A stretch of 64,000 bases of DNA from assembly GCA_021396245.1 (NCBI GenBank), contig WNYE01000114.1, forward strand, positions 1 to 64,000. Direction: 5' to 3'. This stretch comes from Sporothrix humicola (taxonomy: Eukaryota; Ascomycota; Sordariomycetes; Ophiostomatales; Ophiostomataceae). This document shows positions 9,131 to 21,245 of the stretch, one piece after another. Within the stretch, counting starts at the first letter, position 1. The number at the start of each line of letters is the position of its first letter. The position numbers were made by a program, and so were the translations under genes. The notes beneath the pieces were generated by a model. That model saw only the letters and a program-made list of their open reading frames with translations. It searched no databases and was not told the origin of the DNA.

Positions 9131-11400
9131 TCGGCTTCATTTATCTCGTTTCAAGGGCCATGAGTTGTCATTTCTCGGCTAAGCTAGGTTTGCCGTTCGT
9201 AAGGCTTTAAGCGACCTTCCCATTTTCAAAGCTGTTGTGTTACAATTGACCTGCGTAGTGGGAAATGGAAATAAGGATGAACCAGGTCACCTGGTGGTAT
9301 AGCCAGAGTCCAGCCAGATTAAGATGTTTGCTGTAGTATTCTTAAAGCCAGTTTCTGTCTTTTCTTATTCTTCAGTCGTCCGATTCGGCCGGAAAAAGGA
9401 AGACCTTATTGATTGAACGACAAGGCCGGGTCGAAAGCCGGTGCATAGAAAAAGACTTGTGAACAAACAACGAGTACGGAGTAGACAAATACACAAATGC
9501 CACGTGCATCAAGAGTGTCGAACTGGAACGTGCAGCCGGCAAGGTCGACAACAGGGTGGCTCGGAGAGAGACAATTTTGGAGGGGGCGCTCGACACAAAA
9601 GAAGAAAGAAGAAGCACGGGATGGTGGGCGGCGCTAGGAGGGGCGACGCACGTACCAAAGAACCTGGGTCTGGGGCGGCCCGGCTGTACCCGATCAGCAA
9701 GTATGTCGTACGGCCCACCAAAAAAGGGCTGTAAAAGCTGCCAGTGGAGTGGGCTGCGGACGAACGTGGACATAATTTAACACTCTGAAAGTGACGTATG
9801 GCAGCGAAGAGACAGGCAGGGGAAAAACTTGCAGAACGAACACGTACCTGCCGTTTTTACGGCCCAAGTGAACATGTTGCAGGAGAGGCCTGCCATGGTG
9901 TCCAGTTGGGTACAAAGACGCGCTGAATTGACTGCGATTGACAGAGATGGCGGCCAGCAAAGAAAACGTTGGAAAATGAGAAAAAACGAGTAAATAAAAA
10001 GCAGTACAGAACATTTACAAAGTATTGCAGGACTGGAAGGGCACTGGGTACGGTGAAATACAGCTTTCGAGGCGGGTGAGCGGGTGGGGGTTCATGGGGG
10101 CTAATGACAGCTGGGGGGCTAGAACGTAGGCTCCGGCAGTTGGCAGATCACTAACGGGTACCTGCAGCTCGGGATGGTTCAGGCCCGGGGCAAGACCAAC
10201 CAAGTGGGTCCAGTCGAACGACATCGCAGAAAGATGCTCATCTGACGACAGGAAACTGGCCGTGCTTGCCTATTTTGTCACGATTGTATTTTGCGCCCTC
10301 GTCCCCTTCCTAGGACACATGACCGCCCCTCAATTCGTAGCTACGAGTATCGCAAGATAAGAGAAAATGCACCAGTCGCACCTTCCAGACTTGACGACGA
10401 GATCGAAGAGTACCGGCATGGCCCACTTTTGCGACTGGAGGCTGCTTGGTCTTGACCTCGAGCCGCTCCTTCTTCTCTTTTCCTCTATCTCCCCGTCAAC
10501 GAGCCCCTCTCTGCCCCTCTGTCTTTCTCACAAAAACAAAAAAGGAGGGGGGGAAGGAGCGGGATTCGTACTCTACACTCGTAGCCATCGGACTGGGAAG
10601 GAAAGAACAATGCCAGCGTAGCGGTGTCGTTCCGATCTACCTTCTGTTTATTCCAAGCTATGGAAGGTGCTAGCCGTGAGTGTAGAAGTGTATCGCGTAT
10701 TCCTGGTAGCCATAACAGCATCCATAACCGTGGCCATGCCCAGTTGCTCTCCAACATCGTGAGATTGACAAGATGACTAGGAATTCCGATGCGAGAACAG
10801 ACCTCGGAATGGCACCGGTGTGCTTGTTTCCCAGGCCAAACAGCGCACAATTGCGTATTCTCCGGCCATTCTCGCCATGTAGCCTTCCTTCCATTTCCGC
10901 TCGTTCGTACCTTCCGGTCTTTGCACCTTCCTTCCTTTTCTGCTCGCTCGTACCTTCCGCTCCGGCCTTTGCACCTTCTGTATTTTGCACACCCCATGGC
11001 GTGCTGATCTGCTCTTTCCTCAGAAAAACTCTTCCCAATACTTTTTTTCTCAACAACTTTGGGGAGCGCAGAATGAAGATGAAAATGGCAATACCTTCGC
11101 TTGAGGGCCCATGATTTTGGAAGCCGACTTTCCCAGTTGGCTAGGCATCAGAGGCCCTCCTTCCCCAGCTGTCTGCTGTGAAGAGAGGTGCCATTTTTCA
11201 TCACTTGCCCCGAGTCCTAGGTATATCTAATTGTTGCCCTCCTCGTTTTCCTTTTTTCCTCCATCTCCTGTTTTCTTCTTTTTCCGACTTTCTTTCTCTT
11301 CTCCATTCGCATCTCCAAAGTTTTCTTTCCCCTTTTCGTGGCATCGACCATCTTTTCCTTTTCCTTCCGGTTTCTTTCTCTCATATCTGTTCTCGTTTCT
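9131..11400. other. Gene-free stretch with a short tandem duplication
   Basis: I see no gene supported by start, length and protein-like composition. One imperfect tandem duplication of about 43-50 bp, rich in CCTTCC, occupies 10883-10925 and 10926-10979. The 11220-11400 part is a pyrimidine tract. Confidence 0.4.
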
Positions 11401-11429
11401 TCATTTGAGCCCCCCTGGACCTGCAATAT

Positions 11430-12600
11430 GCATCCTTGACCCAAGGCTTGATCAAGCATCCTTTGGCCGGACTGGCTGCATGGTATGTATCCCCCTGTCC
11501 TATCTGTCTTTGCACTTGGACGCCGACACTGTCCTATGCCAATATGGAAGCTGACTGTCCATCTCTGGCAATGCCAACTGGTGCTCCAAACGGTGTTCCA
11601 ATCAGCAGGACCGAAGCATACCGCTGCGATGATTCCGTCGTGCTCCTTTCGACATCGGCACAATGCCGTTGCTCCAATACCTTTGACATGCCACTGAGGC
11701 AGTCAAACAGACCGTGGTAAGATCCCCCTGTCCCATCTTGTATCCTCTGCTTTGCCCTCTGCTTTACCCTCTGCTTTACCCATCCATGCCTTTCGTTTCT
11801 TTTCTCTCATTTTGTTGCCTGTTCCCTGCCCAGCGGTATCCGATTCGTCGTGATACTAGTTGAAGTCAACGACAACGCAGCTTGCAGAGTATATGATGAT
11901 AAATGCAGTGTGAACTCGTTCTACATTTCTGACTTATCAAATGATGAGAGACATGCGGCTGCCGGTCTGACTTTTGTTCTGACCTGCGCTGCTTTCCCTC
12001 TGGCACCTTCGACGCATTTCCAACTAGGTCCCAGTACGAAACGGCATGCTAACAGGTAGCACGCCAGATGATCGCAATGGTGATAGCCTGGCCGTCCCCC
12101 TGCCCAAAATCTGCTCGGTAAGTTGCCCTGTGTGGTAGGATAGACCTGCCCATCTTCTTGAGAACAACAACAACGAGCCTTTTTGTCCCTCTTTCTTGCA
12201 CCAAATGATGATTCTGTGAAAACAGTTATTTGAGTACAGTTATTTGAGTACAGTTATCCCTACAGATCCCAGTAGGGAAATGCTGACACACAAACTTTTG
12301 AGATGTGCTTGACAGAAAAATTGGCCCATCTAGCACCAATCCTGTTCACTATTGGTCCCCCTGTACCAAGACACATACTAACATGTGGTGCTCCAGACAA
12401 TCTTCTCAACGAGATGGGCTCCCTCTTGCCAGTGAGTGAGCTCAACTGTCAAGAAGATGAGCTGGCTTGGCAAATGCAGCTTTCCCCCCTGCCCAGCGCC
12501 TGTTTGGTAAGTTGACTTTGGTGGTAGCCCGGTCTACCTTGTTCCCACATCGATGAGCCCTCTTGTTCCTGCCCCCAGCATCCTATGATGACAGCCGAAG
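11430..12600 (+). repeat. Diverged repeat units with conserved intron-like signals
   Basis: Four segments resemble splice donors and their downstream flanks are similar in pairs. GTATGTATCCCCCTGTCC (11483) pairs with GTAAGATCCCCCTGTCC (11717). GTAAGTTGCCC (12118) pairs with GTAAGTTGACT (12507), the latter two each following CCCCTGCCCA. Branch-like GCTAAC/ACTAAC and CAG acceptors also recur (about 12047-12055 and 12367-12395). Two simple tandem repeats sit inside: 12 bp x3 (11744-11779) and 14 bp x2.5 (12222-12257). Reading frames are short and do not resemble known proteins. This could be a decayed tandemly duplicated gene or a spliced non-coding transcript. Confidence 0.35.
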
Positions 12601-12722
12601 ACTCGATTTACCTACCCGGGGGTAGGGCTTTCCAATGATGCGTAGGGCCTGCTCGTGCTTCGCTAACCTCTGGGGATCGTTCACTATGTGGGCTCCTACC
12701 CGGAGGTAAGTGGGGGCGAGTC
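12600..12722. repeat. 123-bp foldback element
   Basis: The ends form an imperfect inverted repeat of about 25 bp: GACTCG, then TTACCT and GGGTAGG on the left; the complement of the right end reads GACTCGCCCCCACTTACC, then TCCGGGTAGG. The left arm also contains the palindrome CTACCCGGGGGTAG. No clear target-site duplication is visible. It could be a MITE-like remnant or a structured RNA. Confidence 0.45.
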
Positions 12723-13967
12723 TAGGCTCTCCGTGTTGAAACCGAGCTACATATGAGTGAAAAACAACACAGATTCCGTCAAAATCTGAAAGTCTGATTC
12801 TCGCTTGGCAGGGCAGTTAGCTCATTGTTCACACATCCCATACTCGTTATCAACCACTCTTTTTCTCCCATGGAACTTGGCTAACACCACTGGCTGGACG
12901 GCTCCTTTAGCGCCCTGCATCGCACATCCGTGCCCATCTCAGCTCACACACTGAGCAGCCACCCTAGACCACGAGCCGTTGTCTGTGCGCAAGCCTCAGA
13001 GACAAGCCAGACACATTTTTGCGGTGCAAGGGTGCAGTGGGATCTTAGGGGGGTGCAGAGTGCGCAGCGGTCTAGGCCCAGATTTGGCGTGATAAGGCCG
13101 TTGGAGATGGAGGTGCCGTTCAGGCGATGAAGTGGTTGGGGTGGGTGGACTTACAAGAGAGATTTGATATGATGTTTGAAAGGGAAAGGAAAAAGGAAAA
13201 GAAGAAGAAAAAAGAGAAAGAAGGAAAGAGTTTGCCAAAGGGGGCATGGGGGAAGCCTAGTCATTTATATACACAATTTTTTATGCTTAGCTTGTGACTC
13301 AGTTTCCTGTTGATTAGTGAGATGTGCTGTTGGTGTGTGATTATTATCTTGTGATGATTTCATTTGGATGGAGGCGGGACCAGCCGTTGACGCCGCTTCA
13401 AAAGCTAAGTTGTGGTCCATACCGGCGCCATTGCCGGTCTCCAAGCCAACAGCTTTTTTTGTTCCCCCCCTCCAGAATTGTGTGCTGTGTAAGGACCTGC
13501 AGCTGGGAATGTTAAAAAAACACAGCATAGCATGGCAGATCGAGGGAAGAGGAAGATACGACAAGAGATGGGGGAAGGCAAAAGAGAGAGAATAAGACGG
13601 GCTGGAAAAGGTTGGTGATGGAGAAAGAAGCTCGCTGGGGGAAAATACAAAATTACAAAAATACGAAGATACAAAGTGACAAAATTGTGGGAGGGTAGTA
13701 GTGATGGTGATGACAGAAGCGGTGGCGGTCAAATGATAAATGACGACGACGACGACAAAGATAATATTGATGGGGGGGAGAAAATACATTGAAAAAACTG
13801 TGTGCGATTAGACTCGAGCCGTCTTGACCTAGAGCTAGAAGCTAGTCACTGGCCGAGCCTGTAAGCCGCACATTGCCGCCCACGTAGTTTAGATGACAGA
13901 GGAAGAAGGAGATGCACTACCTACAAATCACTTGTTACTTTGGCTGTCTGGAGAAGGAGAGAAAAGC
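12723..13967. other. Gene-free stretch
   Basis: No gene is supported. The sequence contains purine-rich simple sequence around 13180-13235 and 13550-13640. Open frames are short or begin at non-ATG codons. Confidence 0.4.
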
Positions 13968-14060
13968 AAGCCAGAAAAGTAAGCCAGAAAAGTAAGCCAG
14001 AAAAGTAAGCCAGAAAAGTAAGCCAGAAAAGTAAGCCAGAAAAGTAAGCCAAGGAAAAGT
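13968..14060. repeat. 13-bp minisatellite (AAGCCAGAAAAGT)
   Basis: Six exact tandem copies of AAGCCAGAAAAGT run from 13968 to 14045. A degenerate copy with a 2-bp insertion follows at 14046-14060. The period is not a multiple of three, so it is not an in-frame protein repeat. Confidence 0.9.
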
Positions 14061-14800
14061 AAGGGCAGATAAAGTGAGGCATGCTTAGGAAGACGCACCT
14101 GGCGGCGTATACATTTTGGCTTGGAAAGGATCGATGGCAAGTGCCAGTGTTCAGAGCGATGTGCTTGTCTGGATAAGAACGGAGTGCTGTAAGAAGCACA
14201 AAATATTATTTAGTGACACAATATTTGTCTCTGCAAATACTTGCCACGTCTTGTTTCACGGCAGCACTGGCGTCTAGGCTCGCTCCGTCAACTCAGGGTC
14301 TTTTAGTCAATTACCATCAGCTAGAGAGTGTGTAGAGTAAGCAGAATTTAGAATGTATACTATTACAAGCCGCGTTTTGTAAGACAAGACCCTGAGGTTT
14401 CGTAGTCTAGTAGTTGGCCTCGTTTTGGTGTATTACATATTATCACATGCCTTTGCTGTTGGAGGGATGGAGACGGATGACTACACAAATCAAGCGCCAA
14501 ATAAGATCTGTATACTTTTACTTTCATTTCCATAACCACGTGTGTAGCGCCCTAGAGGAAAAACAGAACTAGGAAAACATTCATGCGAGAAGACAAAATA
14601 CGTAACAGACATGTAGAAATAAAGTGGAAAGAAATGTTAAGAAAAACAAACAAGTAAAAAAAGTGATAAAACGGCAAACACTATTTTTCAAAATTGGCAT
14701 CAGTACAAAGTACCTCTCATGATTCTATATTTGCAAACTCGTCCAGGCTGCCCATCTACCGTCTGTCCATCTGTGCGTATGTGCTTATGTAACTTTTTTC
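14061..14800. other. Gene-free spacer, 3' flank of the epsin gene
   Basis: AT-rich sequence with no recognisable gene. The last few hundred bases are probably the 3' UTR and termination region of the minus-strand ENTH gene. Confidence 0.4.
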
Positions 14801-16716
14801 TCAACCCAGCAGGTCGTCCAGGCCGTTGCTGCCGCCGCTCGGCTTGACATGGCTGCCAGACGCGGGGGCCGCAGACGTCGATGTCGAGGCCGGCGCGCCC
14901 CAGATGGCCGCCTGGCTCTTCTCCTGCGCCAGCTGACCCATCGACGGGCCCTTGGCGCCGGGCGCCGTCTTCTTGATGCCCGTGCTGGCCGTCGACCACA
15001 GCGAGCCAAAAGCGTCACCGCCGCCGCCGCCGCCGTTGCCGCCACCCATGGAAGAACCGCCAGGGGTCTTGGCGATCGACGACGTGCTCGTGGTCGTCGA
15101 CGCAACCGGCCGCAGAGCAGCCATGCCGGCGCCAGACACGGCAGAGCCGGCCTTGTTGATGGACGACGCGGGCGCAGCGCCAAAGATGGAGGAGGAGGGG
15201 GTCGAGGTGGTGTTCGAGGCCGACTGGAAGATGGACGAGGAAGAGGCGCCGCTGCCGGCGGGCTGGGCCTGCACGGACTGGTAGTAGTTGGGCTGTGTGG
15301 GCTGGTAGCCGCTGACGGGGGCCGGGCGCTGGGCCTGCTGTTGTTGGGTCTGTTGTGTCTGCTGCTGTGTTGCGGCGGGCGGCGCGTGGAATGCTGCATA
15401 GTTGGCGCCGCCGGCACTGCCCGTCGCAGGGGGAGGCGAGATGGACGACATGCCGACCATGCCGGCCAGGTTGACCTGCTGCGGCGCCGACACGGGCTGC
15501 GGTGCCGCAAACTGGGCGCCGGCAGCGCTGGATGTGGTGAACGGCGCGCTCGACAGAGACGCCAGGCCGGCCAGGGGATCGCTCGAGGCGGCGGCGGCTG
15601 GTGCAGATGGCGCCGATTGGAAGTCATCAAAGTCGTCGTCGTCGTTGTTGTCTGCCGCGGCAGAAATAGAAAGCGGCACTGCAGCAGACGAAGAGGGCAC
15701 AGGGTCGTCAAACGAGAACAGGTCCACCTCGGGCGCCTTGGCCTTGGGCGGTGCTGGTGCCGCCGCTGCCGAAGACGACGCCGCGCCCGATGCCGTCCGC
15801 CGTGAGCCCGACGCGCTGCTGCTGCTGGCGCCGCCCGTTATCCGCTTCGTTCCGGCGCGTGCCGACGACGACCGCGTCACCCGCGCCTCACCCTCGTCGT
15901 ACTCGTCATATTCCTCAAAGCGCTCTGCCCGCGAGCCGCCGACTGCCGTACTGCCGCCAGTTTCATTATAATCACTCTGACCGCCAAAGCCGCCGCCGTC
16001 GCCGTAGACACCGCCCGAGTAGCCGCCGTAGCCCGCGCTGCCGCCGCCGCCGCCGCTTCCACTGCCAAATCCGCCCGAATCCGAGCCAAAGCCACCAAAT
16101 CGGCTGTTGCCGACGCTGCTGCCGACACCCGTGTACTTGCCCTTGTTGGCGCGGGCCTTTTTCCGCTCGGCGCGGATGCGGTCGACATCCCCCAGCAGCT
16201 CGGCTAGCTCTTTGGCGCGGTTGCGCACGTTGATGCCCTGGTCCTTGCCGTTGGCGTCGATAAAGTGGAACTGCCGCAGCATCTTAAGCAGCGTCAAGTG
16301 CGAGCGGGCGTCGTCAATGACGCGCTCGGAGCCGTGCTTGACCAAAAACTCGAGCAGCTGCAGCGCCTTGTAGATCTGCCGCCACTCCTCGGCCGCCTTT
16401 TCGGTGAAGCGCCGGTAGATCATGGGCATGATTTCGTTGAGCGTCTGGTAGTTGAACGTGCCGTTGGCGATCTCCTGCATCAGCGTCGACGACGCGCCCC
16501 ACGGCTCGTTGTTGGTCGCCTCGCGCACCTTGGACTCCATCTCTGTGTAGTTCATGACGGCTAGGGGAGAAAAGGGGGTTAGTAGGCGAGTCGATGCCAA
16601 TGGGGTCAATTAAGCTGTACATCTCGGGACTCACCATTCTGAACCTTGCGCACGCCGGCCTTGATGTCGTACAACGTCAAGTTAGCGACGGACTCTTTCA
16701 GGTTGTTGAAATCCAT
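14801..16716 (-). CDS. ENT3: ENTH-domain epsin-like adaptor, Ent3 type
   Basis: A clathrin adaptor of the trans-Golgi/endosome route that binds phosphoinositide membranes through an N-terminal ENTH domain. There are two exons: 16716-16635 encodes MDFNNLKESVANLTLYDIKA and the start of the domain, and 16560-14801 the rest. The 74-bp intron (16634-16561) has GTGAGT, CTAAC and CTAG. The product is 613 residues. ENTH hallmarks are plain: NYTEMESKVREATNNEPWG, IYRRFTEKAAEEWRQIYKAL, KHGSERVIDDARSH and DQGINVRNRAKEL. Downstream is a Gly/Ser/Ala-rich disordered tail with DDDDFDDF and LFSFDD acidic-phenylalanine motifs that fit gamma-ear/GGA binding, then a Gln-rich stretch. The close match to yeast Ent3 in the first 160 residues separates it from Ent1/2 epsins. 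It is divergent from the nicotinamidase gene. Confidence 0.9.
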
Positions 16717-17313
16717 CGTGGCGCTGTGTAGAGGGGATCGTAGAGAGAAAAGGTCGATGTGAGGAGGGAGTGAGACTCGGGGTCAATTCGAGGGGCCAGC
16801 CAGATGGCTGTTTCTGAGAAAAGGTCGATGATAGAAGGGGGCGATAATAAAAGTGCTATTCGAAGCCAAAGGTTCGATGTGCAACGTGGTCGGAAAGGGG
16901 GATGTCGCGAAAGGGGTTTGTTGGAGATGGAGACGGAATTGGGACTTTGAATCGTTGGAGGGAGATGCCAGTTCGGCCAGGTGCCAGCTGGGCCGGGATG
17001 GGTCTGGTTTGTGCGCACTAGCCGAATACGGACGAGCCACCCTGATTGGTGCCAGACTGACGCGGCGTGGGACTTTGGCACTCTGACACTGAAGGAAGGT
17101 ACAGGGTGCACTACTGAAGATTATCACGTGATACTCATAGCTGTGTAAATAGCTAGGTCGCTAGCTAATACGGAGCTTACGGCGAGTTCTCCACCATTTC
17201 TTATCGCAGTTGACATCACATCGTCGTTCATCAAACGGCGTACATACGGATACTGTGGACTTCATTGATCAACTCCATCAAGTTTGTTATTGACGCCTTC
17301 GTTACATTACAAA
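16717..17313. promoter_or_regulatory. Divergent promoter, epsin / nicotinamidase
   Basis: A 597-bp spacer between two gene starts with no coding sequence visible. I could not assign specific transcription factor sites. Confidence 0.4.
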
Positions 17314-18061
17314 ATGGCCAACACGTTTAATCCGGCGTTGATTGTCGTCGATCTCCAAGAGGACTTTTGTCCACCAGTAAGTGCCATCTCTTTCAACTTT
17401 GCTTCAAGAACAACCTCTAACATGTCGAACTCGATAGAACGGTGCATTGGCCGTCGCCGAGGGTCGTGCAACTGTTGCCGTTGTCAACCGCATGCTGTCC
17501 CTGTCGCGGTTTGCCCTGCGTGTCGCCACCAAGGACTGGCATCCGCAGGGCCACATTTCGTTTGCGTCGAACCACCCGGGCAAAAAGCCCTTTGTGGACT
17601 TTGCAACCGTCACAAACCCACTCAACCCGGCCGAGCCGCCGTACGAGACACGCTTGTGGCCGGACCACTGCGTGCAGAACTCACCGGGGGCCGAGCTTGT
17701 GCCCGACTTGGATCCGTCGAAAAGACTGGACAAGATCATTGAAAAGGGCACAAACAAGGACGTCGAAATGTACAGCGCCTTCTACGACCCCTTTACAAAC
17801 CCCCGCGTCAGCGACAGCGGGCTGGCGCCGCTCCTCAAAGAACACAAGATCACACACGTCTATGTCGTCGGACTGGCGGCCGATTATTGTGTGCGATGCA
17901 CAGCCTTGGACGCGTTGAGCGAAGGATTCGTGACGTACATTGTCGAAGAAGGAACGCGGGCTGTGGACCCAGGCGCCTGGCCGACACAAAGGGCAGAGCT
18001 GGCAGCGGCAGGTGTGCATATCGTGCACATAGACGGGCCAGAAGTAACGAGGCTGCAGTGA
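17314..18061 (+). CDS. PNC1: Nicotinamidase
   Basis: Hydrolyses nicotinamide to nicotinate in NAD+ salvage and relieves nicotinamide inhibition of sirtuins. There are two exons, 17314-17376 and 17438-18061, with a 61-bp intron (GTAAGT, CTAAC, TAG) that falls between the codons of P-P and N-G. The product is 228 residues, close to yeast Pnc1. Catalytic Asp13 lies in IVVDLQEDF. The zinc site is Asp54/His56 in KDWHPQGH plus the His of LWPDHCVQ. The nucleophile is Cys172 in GLAADYCVRC. No targeting signal is evident; the family is cytosolic and peroxisomal. The start is fixed by the short first exon that carries the catalytic Asp. Confidence 0.93.
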
Positions 18062-20375
18062 GAAAAGAGGGAAAAGGAGAATGAGTATGAGACCTGAATG
18101 TATGATAATAAATGTACGACCACAAACAGAACTTGCGACACTTGAAATGAAATATAACGTGATATTTGAGCCAAAGAGAAAGGCCGTACTTTTTTCTTAT
18201 AAAAAAGAAGAAGAAAAAAAGAAGAAAAAATGGCTTCGAAATCTTAGATGTGAATTAATGTTTTCTATGTGATGAATTGGATTGAACCACTTAAATGTAC
18301 TGGCCTAATAATGGGGAAAGGCCATAAATAAACTATAAAACAATATCCTATTTTCAACGATTTTATTCCATCCCATATCATATATTAGAAGCTCGTGGTA
18401 TTTATTCCCCCGAAGCTCCCATCGGAGCTCGGATGAACAGGACAAAGAAGAGCTCACCTGTATCCACTATTTCTCGCCATTTATGCCTGAGGCAGTTACT
18501 CGACTAAGCCTGGCATGCGCTGTCAAGCGGCGTCTCGTTGGCTTGTTTGGCGCCGTTCTGGGCCTTCTGGGCCCGTGGCAAGCTCGGCAATGAGCTGAGC
18601 GGTGAAAAAAAAGTCGTGAACGAATTTTGTAGGAAGGGAAAAGACTCTTTTTGAAGCTTTTGAAGCTCTTCAGCAGTAAAATACACCAGCTCCCATCGCC
18701 AATTCTTGTCAATTCTTGGACTCTGTCGTTTCTCGATACTTTCAAGGTGCGTACGGCTTTCTTTTGTCCTATACCACTTCCTACACTTCTCTACGCTTGC
18801 TAGAGCTCATATGGCTTCATATGAAAGCAAGCATCACATCTGGGGGCCTTCAACTCGGTCTACGGCACCACAGAAGCTCTCTGCGGACCCAATGCCGGTC
18901 TGCCATGCTTTTTTGCGGCTCCAATTTGTCACGGAAGCCTGGCCTGGGCTTGGATGGCCGGTATTGGCTGCGTGGGAAGCGTCTCGGGCGTGGTGTCGAT
19001 GAGATGGCCAAGAAGGCTCGAGTTTGATGCTCGGTTTCTTGTCGATTCTTTTGCCATTCCCATGTCTCTGCATTCCCCATACCCTGCCCTCCCTCTTCTG
19101 CCGCCCTGCCCTATTCTTTCCTGTTTTCTCAGCCCTTCGGCTTGCATTCTTCATTCTGCAACCTGCACGAGCATTGCGGACATCCCGAGAGCTGTGAGGC
19201 GTGGGGATGAGATATGAAGCAGCCTGTTGCACGGATTGCACGTGTCTTGTGTGTCTTTCATGTTGCTGCGTTATTTGCCGTCTTGTCAAACTGCAAGCTG
19301 CATTGACTGCAAAATCACGAACAGCACAAAAGCACCCACACAGGTTCTCATTCTCGTTTCTCGTTTCTCACGCCTTGACGGCCAATGATCGTGCAGCGTT
19401 GAGCAGCCTGTTGCCGATTGCCCGTGGCTTGTCTCTGCTTGTTTCTGGTCTCTTGTCTCGTTTCTGTCTTTCTTGCCTCACTGCCTCGTTGCCATCCACC
19501 CCTGGAACGTGCATCTTGCCCATCTTGCTTTTCTTGCAATTCTTGCTCTTCTGAGCCACGCCCATGCAGCATGTCAGCACGCCCCAACCAACGAGAGGCG
19601 CCAAGAGCTTTCGGGAAGGACTGGAAAGTCACTTTGTATCTTTTCTCTTCCTCGTTGGCTTCTTGCTTCCTGTTTCTTTCTTCTTGGTTTGTCGTGTTGC
19701 CCTGGGCCTTGCTAGGGCGTCGACGGTCTGAGCGGGGCTTGCGCCGGACAAGTGGGATGGGGCGAAGGTACGTAGGTGAGGGGCACGGCAGACGAAGAGG
19801 CAAAGAGGCTCCCATGCATGCGAGAACAATCGACAAAGGACAGGAAGACAGCAAGAAAAAGCCATTGTCAAGAAGAAACAAAAATCAGGAATTGAGAGCT
19901 AGCAATGCACGCAGCAATCAATGCAAGCGGAAGGGCCTCATGGCCTTGAGGGGCTGAACAGGAAAGAACGGCGAGGTCAGAAAACCCAGAAAGACCTCAT
20001 TCTGGTCGGCCTCTGCTCGTCACTTCTTGGAGGCAGGAGCTGGCAGAATGAGGCAAGAGGGGAAAGCGACATCGAGGGGAATGGGCGCCAGACCAGACGC
20101 GGTTGGTGGGGAGATCGCAGGAAGGTGCTTTCGTGCTCTGTGCAGCGTGCAGAGCAATGTGCAGGAGGTGCAGTGGCGCAACGCGACGCTAACGTTTTGG
20201 TGGGTTAGCAAGGAAAAGAATCGAACGAAACGGAAAGAACGAATGACGCCAAAAGGGAACGAGTGAAAAACAGCACATAAGCAAAGCAAACTCAAGCTCC
20301 CCCTCCTTCCTTCGCACACACACTTTTCCACACAGTACCTCCCCTCGCACCTTCCACCTTTCGTCACCATTCACC
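18062..20375. other. 2.3-kb gene-free stretch upstream of cyclophilin
   Basis: No gene is supported on either strand. The sequence alternates between AT-rich flank (18062-18400), pyrimidine-rich blocks (19070-19560) and purine-rich blocks (19750-20270). Part may be 5' UTR or promoter of the cyclophilin gene. Confidence 0.4.
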
Positions 20376-21245
20376 ATGAAGGGCCCACTGGCAGCCAGCA
20401 TTCTCCGGCCCCTCCTGCCCCGCCAGGGGGCTATTTGTTTGGGTGCTGCCCCTCGGTCGAACTTTTCCATTTCTTCTTCCTTTCCTCTCTCCCGCACTCT
20501 TTTCTCTGCTTCTCCCATCTCCATCAACAGCACCTTTTCCAACACCACCCGTAACTTTTCTTCATCCCCCGCAAACAAAATGGCTGGCGACCCGAACAAC
20601 AGCAAGGTCTACTTCGACGTCGAGTGGACCGGCCCCGAGCTCGATGCCAACTTCCGTCCCATCGGCGGTGGCAACAAGAAGCAGAACGGCCGCATTACCT
20701 TCGAGCTGTTCGACAAGGTCGTCCCCATTACCACCAAGAACTTCAAGGAGCTCTGCACCCGCCCCCAGGGCCAGGGCTACGTCGGCTCGCCGTTCCACCG
20801 CATCATCCCCAACTTCATGCTCCAGGGCGGTGACTTCACCCGGCAAAACGGCACCGGTGGCCGCTCCATCTACGGCGAGAAGTTTGCCGATGAGAACTTC
20901 GACCTGAAGCACGACCGTCCCGGTCTGCTGTCCATGGCCAACGCCGGCCCCCACACGTAAGTTACGGTGCCTGGGGGACCTGACTAGAAGACTAGAGCTT
21001 CTGGTGGAAAGGTGTTTTGGGGTAAAATTGTAGAAAGCTTACTAACACCCCGCAGCAACGGCTCTCAGTTCTTCATCACCACCGTCGTGACTGACTGGCT
21101 CAATGGCCGCCACGTCGTTTTCGGCCAGATCAACCCCGACGACGACTCGTGGAAGTACGTCAAGGCCATCGAGGCCTGCGGTGATGAGCGCGGCAACGTC
21201 AAGACGTCGCCCAAGCCCACCATCGTTGGCGCCGGTGTCCTGTAA
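20376..21245 (+). CDS. Cyclophilin A-type peptidyl-prolyl isomerase with mitochondrial leader
   Basis: A peptidyl-prolyl cis-trans isomerase, the cyclosporin A target. Exons are 20376-20956 and 21056-21245, with a 99-bp intron (GTAAGT, ACTAAC, GCAG) splitting the Thr of PHT-NGSQFF. The long form has 256 residues. Its first 68 residues are Ser/Arg-rich with almost no acidic residues and end in RNFSSSPANK, a mitochondrial presequence. A second in-frame ATG at 20580 (context AAAATGGCTGGC) would give a 188-residue cytosolic form. The catalytic core is complete: FHRIIPNFMLQGGDFT, SMANAGPHT, NGSQFFITT and the drug-binding Trp in TDWLNGRHVVFG. Neurospora crassa is known to make mitochondrial and cytosolic cyclophilin from one gene in this way. 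Confidence 0.93.

Noticed and set aside
9372..11056. Several open frames of 70-170 codons on both strands
   Set aside because: Mutually overlapping, often without ATG, and driven by simple repeats; none reads as a plausible protein.
14849..15805. 318-codon plus-strand frame opposite the epsin tail
   Set aside because: It is a shadow of the Gly/Ser/Ala-repeat-coding strand, Arg/Gly/Cys-rich and without domain features.
17447..18061. Nicotinamidase starting at 17447
   Set aside because: That codon is TTG within exon 2; the catalytic Asp lies in the upstream exon starting at 17314.
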